NCBI GenBank assembly: GCA_947579605.1
Contig: OX388311.1
Coordinates: 31,808,951-31,872,950 of the forward strand
Length of the DNA: 64,000 bases
Direction of reading: 5' to 3'
DNA from: Athripsodes cinereus
Taxonomy: Eukaryota; Arthropoda; Insecta; Trichoptera; Leptoceridae
Part shown: positions 35,426 through 44,200 of the stretch, one piece after another
Layout of the letters: each line of letters starts with the position of its first letter
Position numbering within the stretch: position 1 is the stretch's first letter
Program-made: the position numbers and the translations under genes
Notes under the pieces: model-generated
Told to the model about the DNA's origin: nothing
Database searches by the model: none
What the model saw: only the letters and a program-made list of their open reading frames with translations

Positions 35426-36123
35426 CCGCAATGGTATTCAACAACAACAACGAGTCCAACTCTGCCTTTAATCGTTATTATGTTTCTGGCCCGAATTCCA
35501 TTTCATATCGCAGCATTTCTCACTCTATACTTCCGATGCATATCACGTGTGTATATTATTACATATAACACTGCACACTCATTTCATATCGAGTAGTTAT
35601 AAAATCTTCACTTCACGTTGCATTAAGTACATTTATTATTATTGCGAGGATATTCACTCCAATTAGATTAAAACGAAGTAAACAAAACAAACAAACAGTG
35701 TTGTAGTTACACAAATCATAATTAATTAACTTGACGACATAACATGATAGCGCTAATTACACATAATGTACATACTTGTTTATTATTACATAATATATCT
35801 CATAGGTGGTCTCTTCTCTTATTATTATTATTCCCAGTCAAGTGTCCCACTTATTTTCATATACACATAGGTAGATTTGCCGCCTTCAACGGTTCCAAAA
35901 ACTTGTATCGTGTATTTTCTTGTATCATTCCTACAACTTGCCAAATGGCGCTAGAACAAGATGTGAGGTGGAAAGGGGATAAAATTATCGAATTCAGAGA
36001 TTTTGTAATTAAATACCTATATTATTGATTATTACTATTATAATGTAAATATTGTTGAAGGGTGTTTGTGTTCACAATGTGAAAATTCATATTTATTAAT
36101 TTATAAATAATCAAAACACCGTT

Positions 36124-36262
36124 ATATTTTCACTATATTTATTTAAACTCTAACGTTTTCGCCCACTTCAATGGGCATTCTCAAGAGTATTCCTGAGAAT
36201 GCTCACTGTGGTGGGCGAAGTGGGCGAAAACGTTAGAGTTTAAATAAATATAGTGAAAATAT
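36124..36262. repeat. Perfect 46-bp inverted repeat, hammerhead-like centre
   Basis: Arms 36124-36169 and 36217-36262 are exact reverse complements. Reading either strand outward gives the same series: TGAGAATGC, a C/G stem (GCYCA...TGGGC), GAAAACG, TTAGAG and the A+T-rich arm. This resembles CUGANGA - T - stem II - GAAA - helix III, with the core damaged (CTGAGAA instead of CTGANGA). Two decayed hammerhead-type ends appear to be joined head to head. Confidence 0.6.
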
Positions 36263-36274
36263 ATTATGTAAATA

Positions 36275-36790
36275 GGCTACTGACCACCTCAATCATGAAA
36301 ATTCGTACATTTTGATGTTGGAAAGAGTGCAAAAGCGGTTTTTGAGGTGGTTATATCACTTTACATATGGTTACTATTCATATAAGTCTTGGATGTAACA
36401 CGCTGGAGCATCGTAGGAGTGTGTTTTATGCGAGACATTTTTTACAAGTTGTTGAATGGTATAATTAGTAATCTGACGGTACTAGGTGAGTTTAATTGTT
36501 ATATACCAGTATCGTTAAGTCGCTCACGTCAGCATGTGCTGTTCTATTCACCTACAAGCTGGACGAACATTCTCGCAGAGTCACCAATAGCAAAGGGAAT
36601 TCGACTGCTCAATAACATTTCCCCGAATGTGGACATATTCCACATAATACGGTGAATTTGTAAGGAAAGTGGAGACACTATTGTAAATGTTTGTTTTCTC
36701 TGGGATCGCATTGACCGAAGGCTATTATAATTGTCCCAGTAGAATATAGTGTCCTTTTAATAATAAATTATAATAAAAATGTCACCGTGA
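36275..36790 (+). mobile_element. LINE-D 3' end (Jockey-like)
   Basis: With frameshifts it reads LERVQKRFLRWLYHFTYGYY, then SLGCNTLEHRRSVFYARHF, LQVVEWYN, SNLTVLGEFNCYIPVSLSRS and SPIAKGIRLLNN before a stop near 36655. This is the 'ERVQxxFLR...LEHRR...R...NxxSP' C-terminal stretch of Jockey/CR1-like reverse transcriptases. The 3' UTR ends in TTATAATAAAAATG. A copy of the UTR lies at 48535-48665. Confidence 0.75.
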
Positions 36791-36936
36791 TGGCAGATAA
36801 ATAGACAGATAGACAATTGATAATTTATGATAAAATCTAATGACAATGCATTAAAATCAATAAGACACCTACTGTAGGAAGAAATAAATAGTAACAAAAA
36901 TCTGTCGCAGTAGTGCGTCTACTATATAATATAATA

Positions 36937-38039
36937 GGTCGGGGAAAAAGTTTCTTCGTATTTTATATGAAAATTCAAGTCATTTTTTTTCAAAGTTGAT
37001 TTACATTTATTTACAGTATATATATGCCATTTTGTTCGTAGACTTTCTGCCATCTTGCAGGTAGAGACATGATCCCGTTGCTGTAGAAATTTTGGGACTT
37101 CTGATCAAAAAAACCGCAACAAGTAGTTTTGGCAGTCCTCTCTTGATGTTAACCTGACACTACCTAAAAATTCTAAAGAGACCGAAACAGATGGAAATCC
37201 GAAGGTGCAAGGTCAGGACTATATGGCGGATGCATTTACACCTCCCGGCTAAACTCTCTTAATTTTTGCTGAGTGGCTCAAGATGTATGTGGACTAGCGT
37301 TATCGTGATGAAAGACCGCACAGGTTTTGCCACAGTCTGTGAAGCCTGGCCGACCTTTGATCATGACCTTTTTTGCACGTTCTTGTCATACCTGATCTAC
37401 ATTTCATCACCAGTTATCAATCTCTTCAAAAACGGTTCGGTTTCATTACGTCTCAATAAAGAACTTCAAATGAGTAGACGGTTCGTTAGGTTTCTTTCAA
37501 TGAGCTCGTGTAGCACCCGAATATCGATCTTTTTTGTGTACCCAGCTTTTTTTAAATGGGTCAAAACTGTTTTGTGGTCAATTCCCAGTTCTTCAGCTAT
37601 GTCGTAACTACTGATAGCCGATCTTGCTCCACTTTTTTAAAAATAGCGTCCATTTTATCCGTAACAGGGCGACCAGAGCGAGGTGCATCTTTGACATCAA
37701 AATTCCTGGATTGAAAACGCTTAAACCAACTTTGTACTACTCTTTCTGACACTGCATTAGGTCCATAAATGTCACACTTTTTTTCGCGGCTGGCGTTGCA
37801 TTTTTTCCTTTTTTGTAATGAAATTTTAAAATGTATCTAATTTCTTCATTCGATTCGCTCATTTTGACAGAAAGAAAAACAAATGAAAAATAGCGGGAAA
37901 CAAAATTTTCCTAATTTTATTCTTTTTTTGAAATGCCACCTTTTAAATGTCATCAAAACCAGCCCGATACAAATAGTACAGCCAAAGATATTTCATTACA
38001 AGTTTATACATACTATATGCGAAAAGACTTTCCCCGACC
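36937..38039 (-). mobile_element. mariner element, internally deleted
   Basis: Terminal inverted repeats GGTCGGGGAAAAAGTTTCTT (left) and GGTCGGGGAAAGTCTTTTCG (right, minus strand), with TA on both sides (36935-36936, 38040-38041). At 1,103 bp it is shorter than the roughly 1.3 kb usual for the family. The transposase remnant is on the minus strand. Confidence 0.93.
37011..37862 (-). pseudogene. mariner transposase remnant (mellifera-like)
   Basis: Starts at 37862 with MSESNEEIRYILKFHYKKGK, followed after frameshifts by RNFDVKDAPRSGRPVTDKMD and SSYDIAEELGIDHKTVLTHL (helix-turn-helix region). All three catalytic Asp regions of the DD34D triad can be seen in shifted frames: TGDE (about 37405), HHDNASPH (about 37300) and PYSPDLAPSDFHL (about 37220). 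The stretch between TVAKP and HHDN is missing, so the first and second Asp are too close. It ends ARWQKVYEQNGIYIL-stop at 37011. Several stops and frameshifts: dead. 'Mellifera-like' is my judgement from the N-terminus. Confidence 0.9.
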
Positions 38040-39118
38040 TAATATATTATGTGGGTAGGTAGGTACATGTAATGATGACGATTATATTATTATTATTATT
38101 TGCAATGTAAGTAGGTACCAATTAGTTATAGATATCTATATTTCTAATATACCTCTATAGGTAGGTATGTAATAATAAAAACGTTACAACAGTAAGTCCA
38201 TGTTAAACATTAGTATTTCTCATTATCACTATGACAATAATAATGTACGTAGATATTATTATCACGTTATACAAAAATACACACATCTATTACTTACGTA
38301 TGTGCTCGCTGCCTACCTCCGCATTCATACACAATATATATCATTCAGTCCCTCACATGCCATGCCGTGCTAAATGATGTTTTCGCAGTATGTTCAGTTA
38401 AGATTTATAAAGTTATATAATATATAATGATAATATAGGACACATTGTGTTTATTTAACTAGTGCCATCATATTAATATTATTATAACCTACTAGTTGAC
38501 CCAACGAACTTCGTACCGCCTAGCAATCAATGAGTGATTAATATTATTTTTAATCTCTTTACAAACTCCCGAGGATCCTTAACATTTTTTCTCATAGACT
38601 ACTTTAAAAAATCTGCTGGTTCCGGTGGACCCCCTGTATTTCTACCCTCCCCTCGTTAATTAGTATTTTCTCACAGTACCTTTTTCTATTATGTAACGGG
38701 TATTTGTACCGAATATTGTTTACTTTAAAAATATTTCGCGTTTAAATTTCTACCCCCCCGTCGCCGAATTTTCAAAATGTTAGAGGAATTTAAAATATTT
38801 CAAAAACTCCTCGGTTTTCTTAAAGAATAGTATTTTCTTACAGTACCTTATTCTACAATGTACCGGGTATTTTTACCGACTATTGTTTATGTCAATATCT
38901 GGTGCTTTTACCGAATATCCGATACTTTAACAATGGATTTGTGGACCCCCACTTACCGACTCGTGCACGCCATCCTAGACCCCCGTCGAGTCTCCCGTGG
39001 ATCTCTGGGGATCCAACTGGACCACTTTAAAAAAATAAAATTCATTTATGTTGAACAATTATATTTAACTCAAATTTGTTTATAAATTATCTGCTGTACG
39101 TAATATAATATGTAGGTA

Positions 39119-39590
39119 CTAATGTGGACCTACATGTGGGTACTGACATGGACCATCAGCAAGAGTGAAAGCGGACGGTTGGCGGCCTTTGAGATGTGGT
39201 GCTACAGACGTGATGGTCCATGTCAGTACCCACATGCTGAAGATCCATTGGTCGGAACACGTCGATAACGAAGAAGTATTAACCAGGGTAGGCAAAAAAG
39301 GCAACTTCTTAAGAGAATCGGCCAACAACGAGCTAACTGGATTGGTCACAACATCAGGCACCCAGGACTACTCATCGCCATCGCGGAGGGTAAGAACGAG
39401 GGGACAAATGGCAGAGGCCGACCAAGAGACGCGTATATGGATCAACTGAAGAGGGACATGAACTGTGGCTCATACGTAGAGCTGAAAAGACTGGCTGAGA
39501 ATAGAGACGAAAGGAGAAGAAAAACCAAACTCGTTGCAGACCAATCCAATGGATTGTAACTAATTATATATACTAATTTATTTTTTAATT
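39119..39590 (+). mobile_element. LINE-A C-terminal copy
   Basis: Reads SKSESGRLAAFEMWCYRR, an intrusive inverted segment, LKIHWSEHVDNEEVLTRVGK, a 1-nt frameshift in an A-run near 39298, then LLKRIGQQRANWIGHNIRHP, GLLIAIAEGKNEGTNGRGRP, RDAYMDQLKRDMNCGSYVEL and LVADQSNGL-stop (39557-39559). The 'AFEMW..RRMLKI.W..H' and 'GHNIRHPGLL...GRGRPR' motifs place it at the C-terminus of an arthropod non-LTR reverse transcriptase. 5'-truncated. The clade is not determined. Confidence 0.8.
39134..39235. repeat. 25-bp perfect inverted repeat in LINE-A
   Basis: 39134-39158 and 39211-39235 are exact reverse complements separated by 52 bp. The left arm is original LINE sequence (the GSETWTIS position). The right arm interrupts codons between CYRR and LKI, so it is an inserted inverted copy. 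Confidence 0.9.
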
Positions 39591-40164
39591 TGATACCTAC
39601 TTTTTCATTTTAAATTTATAAAAATTCTTTCCATGATTTTTTCAATATTGAAATTTCAGAACCACAGATGTTAAGTTTTATGGATAACGATTCTAATTTG
39701 AAAATGTATACAAAAATTGTTCTATAAATGGCCAATCTATGAAAAAACTTCATCGTTGGTTTTGTATAATTAATTATCCATGTAATTTGTGTGACAGCGG
39801 AACTGTCATACAAACGGCATTTTCATACAAAAATACAATCCAAATTTCCGACTATTGCATTTGATTTTCCAAAAATTTTCTTTTAAATAAACAGAGTCCT
39901 GATAATTACGAACATAACATAAAAACAATTAGCCAAGTTGGTTCAGCCGTTCTCAAGTTATGGAATGACATACATGGTCAATCGATTTTTATTTATAAGA
40001 TGTACCCAACTATATACATATTCTACACGATTGATTGTAACTTAAGTTCCTTTATTATTATTTTTGAACATTTCTGTAAAGCACAACAACGTAGTTTTAT
40101 TATTACCTCAATATTTCATGAAATTATAGATTAAAACATTAAATGACCAAGAAAATACATTTAG

Positions 40165-40400
40165 CTTAGAGGTATGGTGCTCGGAGACGTGGACGTCCGA
40201 GGATCAAATGGCAAGATCATCTAAATCAAATCTTACAGGACGGTCACGTGTTGAGCACATTCAACAGGAGAGCAGCATGCATGAGGAATTGTATGAAAGT
40301 GACGGAAGCGAAAGATGAATGCAAGGATAGAAGGAAGTGGCGCTCGATCCTTTCAGCCTACCCCGCGAGAGAAGCAGCGTGATGGTATGTATGAATTAAG
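40165..40400 (+). mobile_element. LINE-B 3' end (40.2 kb)
   Basis: ARRRGRPRIKWQDHLNQILQ, then a 3-bp CAG insertion within RRACMRN, CMKVTEAKDECKDRRKWRSI and LSAYPAREAA-stop. Ends in CCCGCGAGAGAAG and GTGATGGTATGTATG. This is one of the best preserved LINE-B coding ends. Confidence 0.85.
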
Positions 40401-40426
40401 TAGGTACGTTTCGTAAAAAAATGGTG

Positions 40427-40562
40427 GTCCAAGGAGCCGTAGTCAAAACACATTTAAGCGTTATATAGTCGTTCGACAATATAAATTGATACTTTCTTGC
40501 AAAGTCGTCTATAGTCGAACGACTACATAACACTAAGATGTGTTTTGACTTAGGCTGCTGGT
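40427..40562. mobile_element. Small TIR element (MITE)
   Basis: Inverted arms of about 48 bp: CCAAGGAGCCGTAGTCAAAA then CACATTTAAGCGTTATATAG (left), against the reverse complement CCAGCAGCCTAAGTCAAAAC then ACATCTTAGTGTTATGTAG (right). Both close on GTCGTTCGAC. The loop is about 40 bp. The target duplication is not clear and there is no coding. Confidence 0.65.
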
Positions 40563-40739
40563 CTTTTTATATTTCAATTTCTCTTATCACTCGTGTTTTA
40601 TTTTTTCCTTTTGTGTAAATAATTACGCCGAGCAGGATCCTCTCCTTTTCTTATTTTCCTTTCCTTTTCCTATTTGTGTGTGCTTTATTTTTTCACATAT
40701 TTTAAATTGTATATATATAGATTTATTTAATATATAATT

Positions 40740-40990
40740 TAGTTTTCTTGTATATTTTATTCGGACATGTGGATGAGGACAAGGTGACGAAAAGAGTGTA
40801 TATATCTTAAAGACAAGTTGTGAGTACGTCACTGGAACACGTGGATCAAATTCTCAAATAGTCGCTCGTTGAGCATGAGAAATCAACGTGCATGTATGGG
40901 ATGTTGCTCGAATCTGGAAGAGCGACATGCTAATAATGGAGTTTCATTTTCTCTGCCTATCCCACCTGGGATGTGGTGTGGTAGTACAAT
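40740..40990 (+). mobile_element. LINE-B-like 3' end, diverged (40.8 kb)
   Basis: FGHVDEDKVTKRVY, then shifted-frame TRGSNSQI/VDQILK-like and ACMGCCSNLEERHANNGVSF sequence, ending CTGCCTATCCCACCTGGGAT with the hairpin CCCA-CC-TGGG and GTGTGGTAGTA. Related to 11505-11885. Confidence 0.65.
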
Positions 40991-41021
40991 ATCTACTTTT
41001 AATGTATATATGTTTTTATTT

Positions 41022-41140
41022 TTTCGGGTTAGCTAGAAGAAATCGCATACGCTGAGTTAACGATAAGCTCGCCTTTTGGTATTTTCTGTAAAAAATATGG
41101 TTGAACACTATGTATATTGATGCCAATAAAGCATTATAAC
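41022..41140 (+). mobile_element. LINE-G 3' tail (41.0 kb)
   Basis: GGGTTAGCTAGAAGAAATCG, CGATAAGCTCGCCTTTTGG and CCAATAAAGCATTATAAC. The same tail (GTTRGCTGGAAGA...GCGATAARCTYGCC...AATAAA) occurs at 57965(-) and 59725(+). Looks like the 3' UTR of a non-LTR element. No coding part is present. Confidence 0.55.
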
Positions 41141-41634
41141 ATTCATTTTTCACATCTAAAAATTATAGGAAATATAAAATTAAATTAAATACATACCTAC
41201 ATATCATAATTATTTTCATGAACTCTCGCTTTCATCTTCAGCAACACAATCGAATAAACGAGATATAACAATCGAAAAGTTTGTCTTCAAATTGACTAAA
41301 TAAATAAAATAAGACGTAGAGTACAAAAATATTTTGTTTTTTTATCGCAGTGATGCGAATAATTTGAGTGATACTTTTATAAGACATTTTCCCACCCACA
41401 TCATAACAAGATATATACCTCCGAGATTCCGTCACTCAGACTCAGGACATGGCGGCAGATTTGGTTCGCACGGTTGATCCACCATTAAAGGCTGATTATT
41501 ATTATTATTTTATAAAATAAATATATTCCACATAATACCAGCTGTAACACCCACATACACACATGACAAAATATAGACACATGCAGCCATCCAAAATCTG
41601 TAATGCTAAAGTATAATACAAAAAATACTATTGG

Positions 41635-42062
41635 AGCAGGCAGGGAGGACAAAACGTCATATAGCTCTATCCCTACATGCTCCTTTCACTTCCTTTACAT
41701 TCATACAATTTCTCGTATCAGCTCGTTTTCCTAATATCCTCATTCTTCTCAGCGATCTCATTTATACAGCATTTATTTCACAAGTTTCGCTTGCACACAA
41801 GAGCTTTGGTCCCAAAATAGGTTGTTAAGCTGTTAACGTTTTCCTAATATCCTCATTCTTCTCAACGATCACATTTATACAGCATTTATTTCACAAGTTT
41901 CGCTTGCACACAAGAGCTTTGGTCCCAAAATAGGATGTTAAGCTGTTAACGTTTTCCTAATATCCTCATTCTTCTCAGCGATCTCATTTATACAGCATTT
42001 ATTTCACAAGTTTCGCTTGCACACAAGAGCTTTGGTCCCAAAATAGGATGTTAAGCTGTTTA
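41635..42062 (-). mobile_element. LINE-B-like fragment with 113-bp triplication
   Basis: Minus strand: EINAV, MRSLRRM, TRNCMNVKEVKGACRDR and FVLPACS, paralleling the LINE-B C-terminus. The part upstream is tandemly repeated three times at 113-bp spacing (CGTTTTCCTAATATCCTCAT at 41724, 41837 and 41950), with only a few differences between copies. Confidence 0.7.
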
Positions 42063-42066
42063 CGTT

Positions 42067-42132
42067 TAAATTATTTTTTTTAAAGATATATCTGGGTTTG
42101 GTTTTAAACCCAAATACAACCTTATACACAAA
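42067..42132 (-). mobile_element. SINE-1 3' tail fragment
   Basis: TTTTTAAAGATATATCTGGG, TTTGGTTTTAAACCCAAATA and CAACCTTATACAC are the SINE-1 tail in reverse orientation, including its tail hairpin. The tRNA-like head is absent. Confidence 0.7.
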
Positions 42133-42714
42133 TTATATAACATGAATGACCTTTTTCAAATTGTCCTGGGTCTGGGTGTTACATGTATATGTGTGTATCG
42201 TCGCGTTAGTACCCATAATACAAGATTCATCTTAGTTTGGGACTAGCTCGATCTGTGTGAATTGTCTATGTATGTTATGTTATAAGTTTTTCAATACGCT
42301 AAATTAATAGTAAAATAAATAATTCACATATGTACTTCGGGGTCTCATTGAGTTAATTAATTTGATGCTTTTCCTCTCTAATTCCTTTCTTCCGTTCTTG
42401 ATTGGAGATGATTAATTTCATATGCTTTAATTTTTTTGTGAATCCATTATCGCTGTACTGTCATCTAAACGTATGTTACAGATTATATAATACTAAACAA
42501 TGTTTGCAAATTTTGCTGGTTCTCCAGTTGTAATTGATTTGCTATATACTCGTATTATTAGTTATGTCATAAATATCTGTTTTAGAAATAAAATAAGAAA
42601 AAAAAAACAAATTTGGACGAGACTTATTATCTACTAATGTGTCCAGCGGAAGGTGAAAATAATCTATATTATGTTTATTATGAAGATTTAGTTCAGTTGA
42701 ACACTCGGCAAAGA

Positions 42715-42912
42715 AAAGGTTTCCCACTCTTTTCCGTAAGTTCTTGAGTGACCTGTAAAAAACAGGTGTTGAAAAAATAAATATATTTTACATTTTAAAT
42801 TCAGCGATGAGGTCTGCCCCCATTCTGAAAGTTTTAATTTTTTGTTACCACGAAAATGACGGCCTGCATGTTAATTACACGCAGTTGATCTTCTGGCTAC
42901 CTTACTTTTAGG
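42715..42912 (+). mobile_element. SINE-2 copy split by hAT element
   Basis: TTTCCCACTCTTTTCCGTAA, CTGTAAAAAACAGGTGTTG, GATGAGGTCTGCCCC and ACGCAGTTGATCTTCTGGCT, up to ACCTTACTTTTAGG. The SINE continues at 44162 (ATATGGCGTAAATG, then TTAGTAGAAGTAG) after the 1,241-bp element inserted with duplication of CTTTTAGG. Confidence 0.85.
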
Positions 42913-44153
42913 CAGAAATGTGCAAAATACTTTCAAAAAAGTATTTAAATACAAAATACAAAATACTTTTGAATTTTTGTATTTCAAATACTAAATACTA
43001 TTTCAAAATGGTATTTAAATACAAAATACGTATTTTCAAAATACTTTTTTAAAATATTTATTTAAAATACTTTTTACAAATAGTATATACAGCGAGCCAT
43101 TGATGAATTGATAGAAGAAATGAAGAACTGGACAAGAGTATAGATTCGATATAGCACAGCTTGCAGATAATGAAGATGAGTTGAATAAAGCCTTAGGAAG
43201 AATTGTCAAAATACAAGATAAAAATAAATAAAGACAAACCAAAATGTATGGTTGTTCGAAGAGATGAGGCGACTGCGAAAATTGTCATAAATGGAGTGAG
43301 TATCAAGCAGGAAGCTCAGATATCCTGAACTTGGGCTGCAGAATAAATCAGGATGGATACTCCGAATCTGAAATCGTACGGACTACTGTAACATCATATT
43401 ATATACAGGACTGCTCCAGACCCTTCTTGATCGTCTTCAGATGGATTTTAATGTTGCCTTCGAATAATTTACAAAGAGAATCAGAGCTGCCACATCACTT
43501 CACTACTAAGAAGTCTACACGAGCTGAGAGTCTCAGAGAGAATAGTGTTTAAACTGTGTCTCACTGTCCACAAGGTAGCACACCACCCACTGAGCTGTTC
43601 CGCTGACAAAAATTTGAGGCAGACTGTGTTCAGCTTCTAATGCAGTGAACAAACTCGTAGAATTCAATATTGCAAATACCTCTAAATTTGCAGAAGGAGA
43701 ACCAGAATCGCAGCGTCAACTGCCTGGAACAGATTGCCTGCAGACAAAGTTGGAAACGCTACCGTTCAGGAGAAATCACAGCGCCGTTGATGAAAATTTC
43801 ATCATGGATCATTAAACGGCGTCATGTATAATTTGTTCAATCATTATTATTATGTGTGTCTATCTCAGGTATGGAGTACTCTAATGGAAATGTTGTAATC
43901 GTAATTTAACAAATTGACAAAAAAAGCTTGCGTACGCGCATATGAATTTAATGGCAGAATTATGTTTCAAACAAATAAAAAGGTATTTTGTAAAAGTATT
44001 TTGTGTAAAATACAAAATACTCAATAAAAGTATTTCAAATAAAATACAAAATACTTTTTACGAAAAGGTATTTGAAATACAAAATGAAAATACGTATTTT
44101 GTATTTTGTACTTGTATTTTAAGTACTTTTATTTCAAATACGTCACATCTCTG
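42913..44153. mobile_element. hAT-like element, 1,241 bp, non-autonomous
   Basis: Ends CAGAAATGTGCAAAATAC (left) and CAGAGATGTGACGTATTTG (right, other strand). A perfect 8-bp target duplication CTTTTAGG stands at 42905-42912 and 44154-44161. Both subterminal regions (to about 43085 and from about 43975) are dense in AAATACTTT/AAAGTATTT repeats. The middle carries LINE fragments and no hAT transposase. Confidence 0.9.
43085..43830 (+). pseudogene. LINE fragments carried by hAT element
   Basis: ADNEDELNKALGRIVKIQDK, then RDEATAKIVINGVSIKQ and GCRINQDGYSESEIVR (about 43165-43385): sequence just after the YADD box of a non-LTR reverse transcriptase, in broken frames. From about 43560 to 43830 a LINE-E-type C-terminus follows (CAACTGCCTGGAACAGATTG, TTCAGGAGAAATCACAGCGC, GGATCATTAAACGGCG). 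Whether one or two elements were captured is unclear. Confidence 0.6.
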
Positions 44154-44161
44154 CTTTTAGG

Positions 44162-44200
44162 ATATGGCGTAAATGTGTATTAGTAGAAGTAGAAGATTTA
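44162..44200 (+). mobile_element. 3' remainder of split SINE-2
   Basis: ATATGGCGTAAATGTGTATT and AGTAGAAGTAGAAG continue the SINE-2 terminal block and its TAG-type tail. Confidence 0.75.

Larger units (their letters stand above)
38490..40002 (+). mobile_element. Long dispersed repeat of unknown class
   Basis: The left end ACTAGTTGACCCAACGAACT (then TCGTACCGCC) and the right end TTGGTTCAGCCGTTCTCAAG (then ATTTTTATTTATAAGAT) are, from memory, a pairing found at the two ends of a common arthropod repeat; I cannot name its class. The interior has two related blocks (TAGTATTTTCT(C/T)ACAGTACC near 38662 and 38828) and TTTCTACCCCCCCGTCGCCG. LINE-A is inserted at 39119-39590. Pieces of the left part recur at 13.66 and 53.5 kb. 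Confidence 0.55.
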
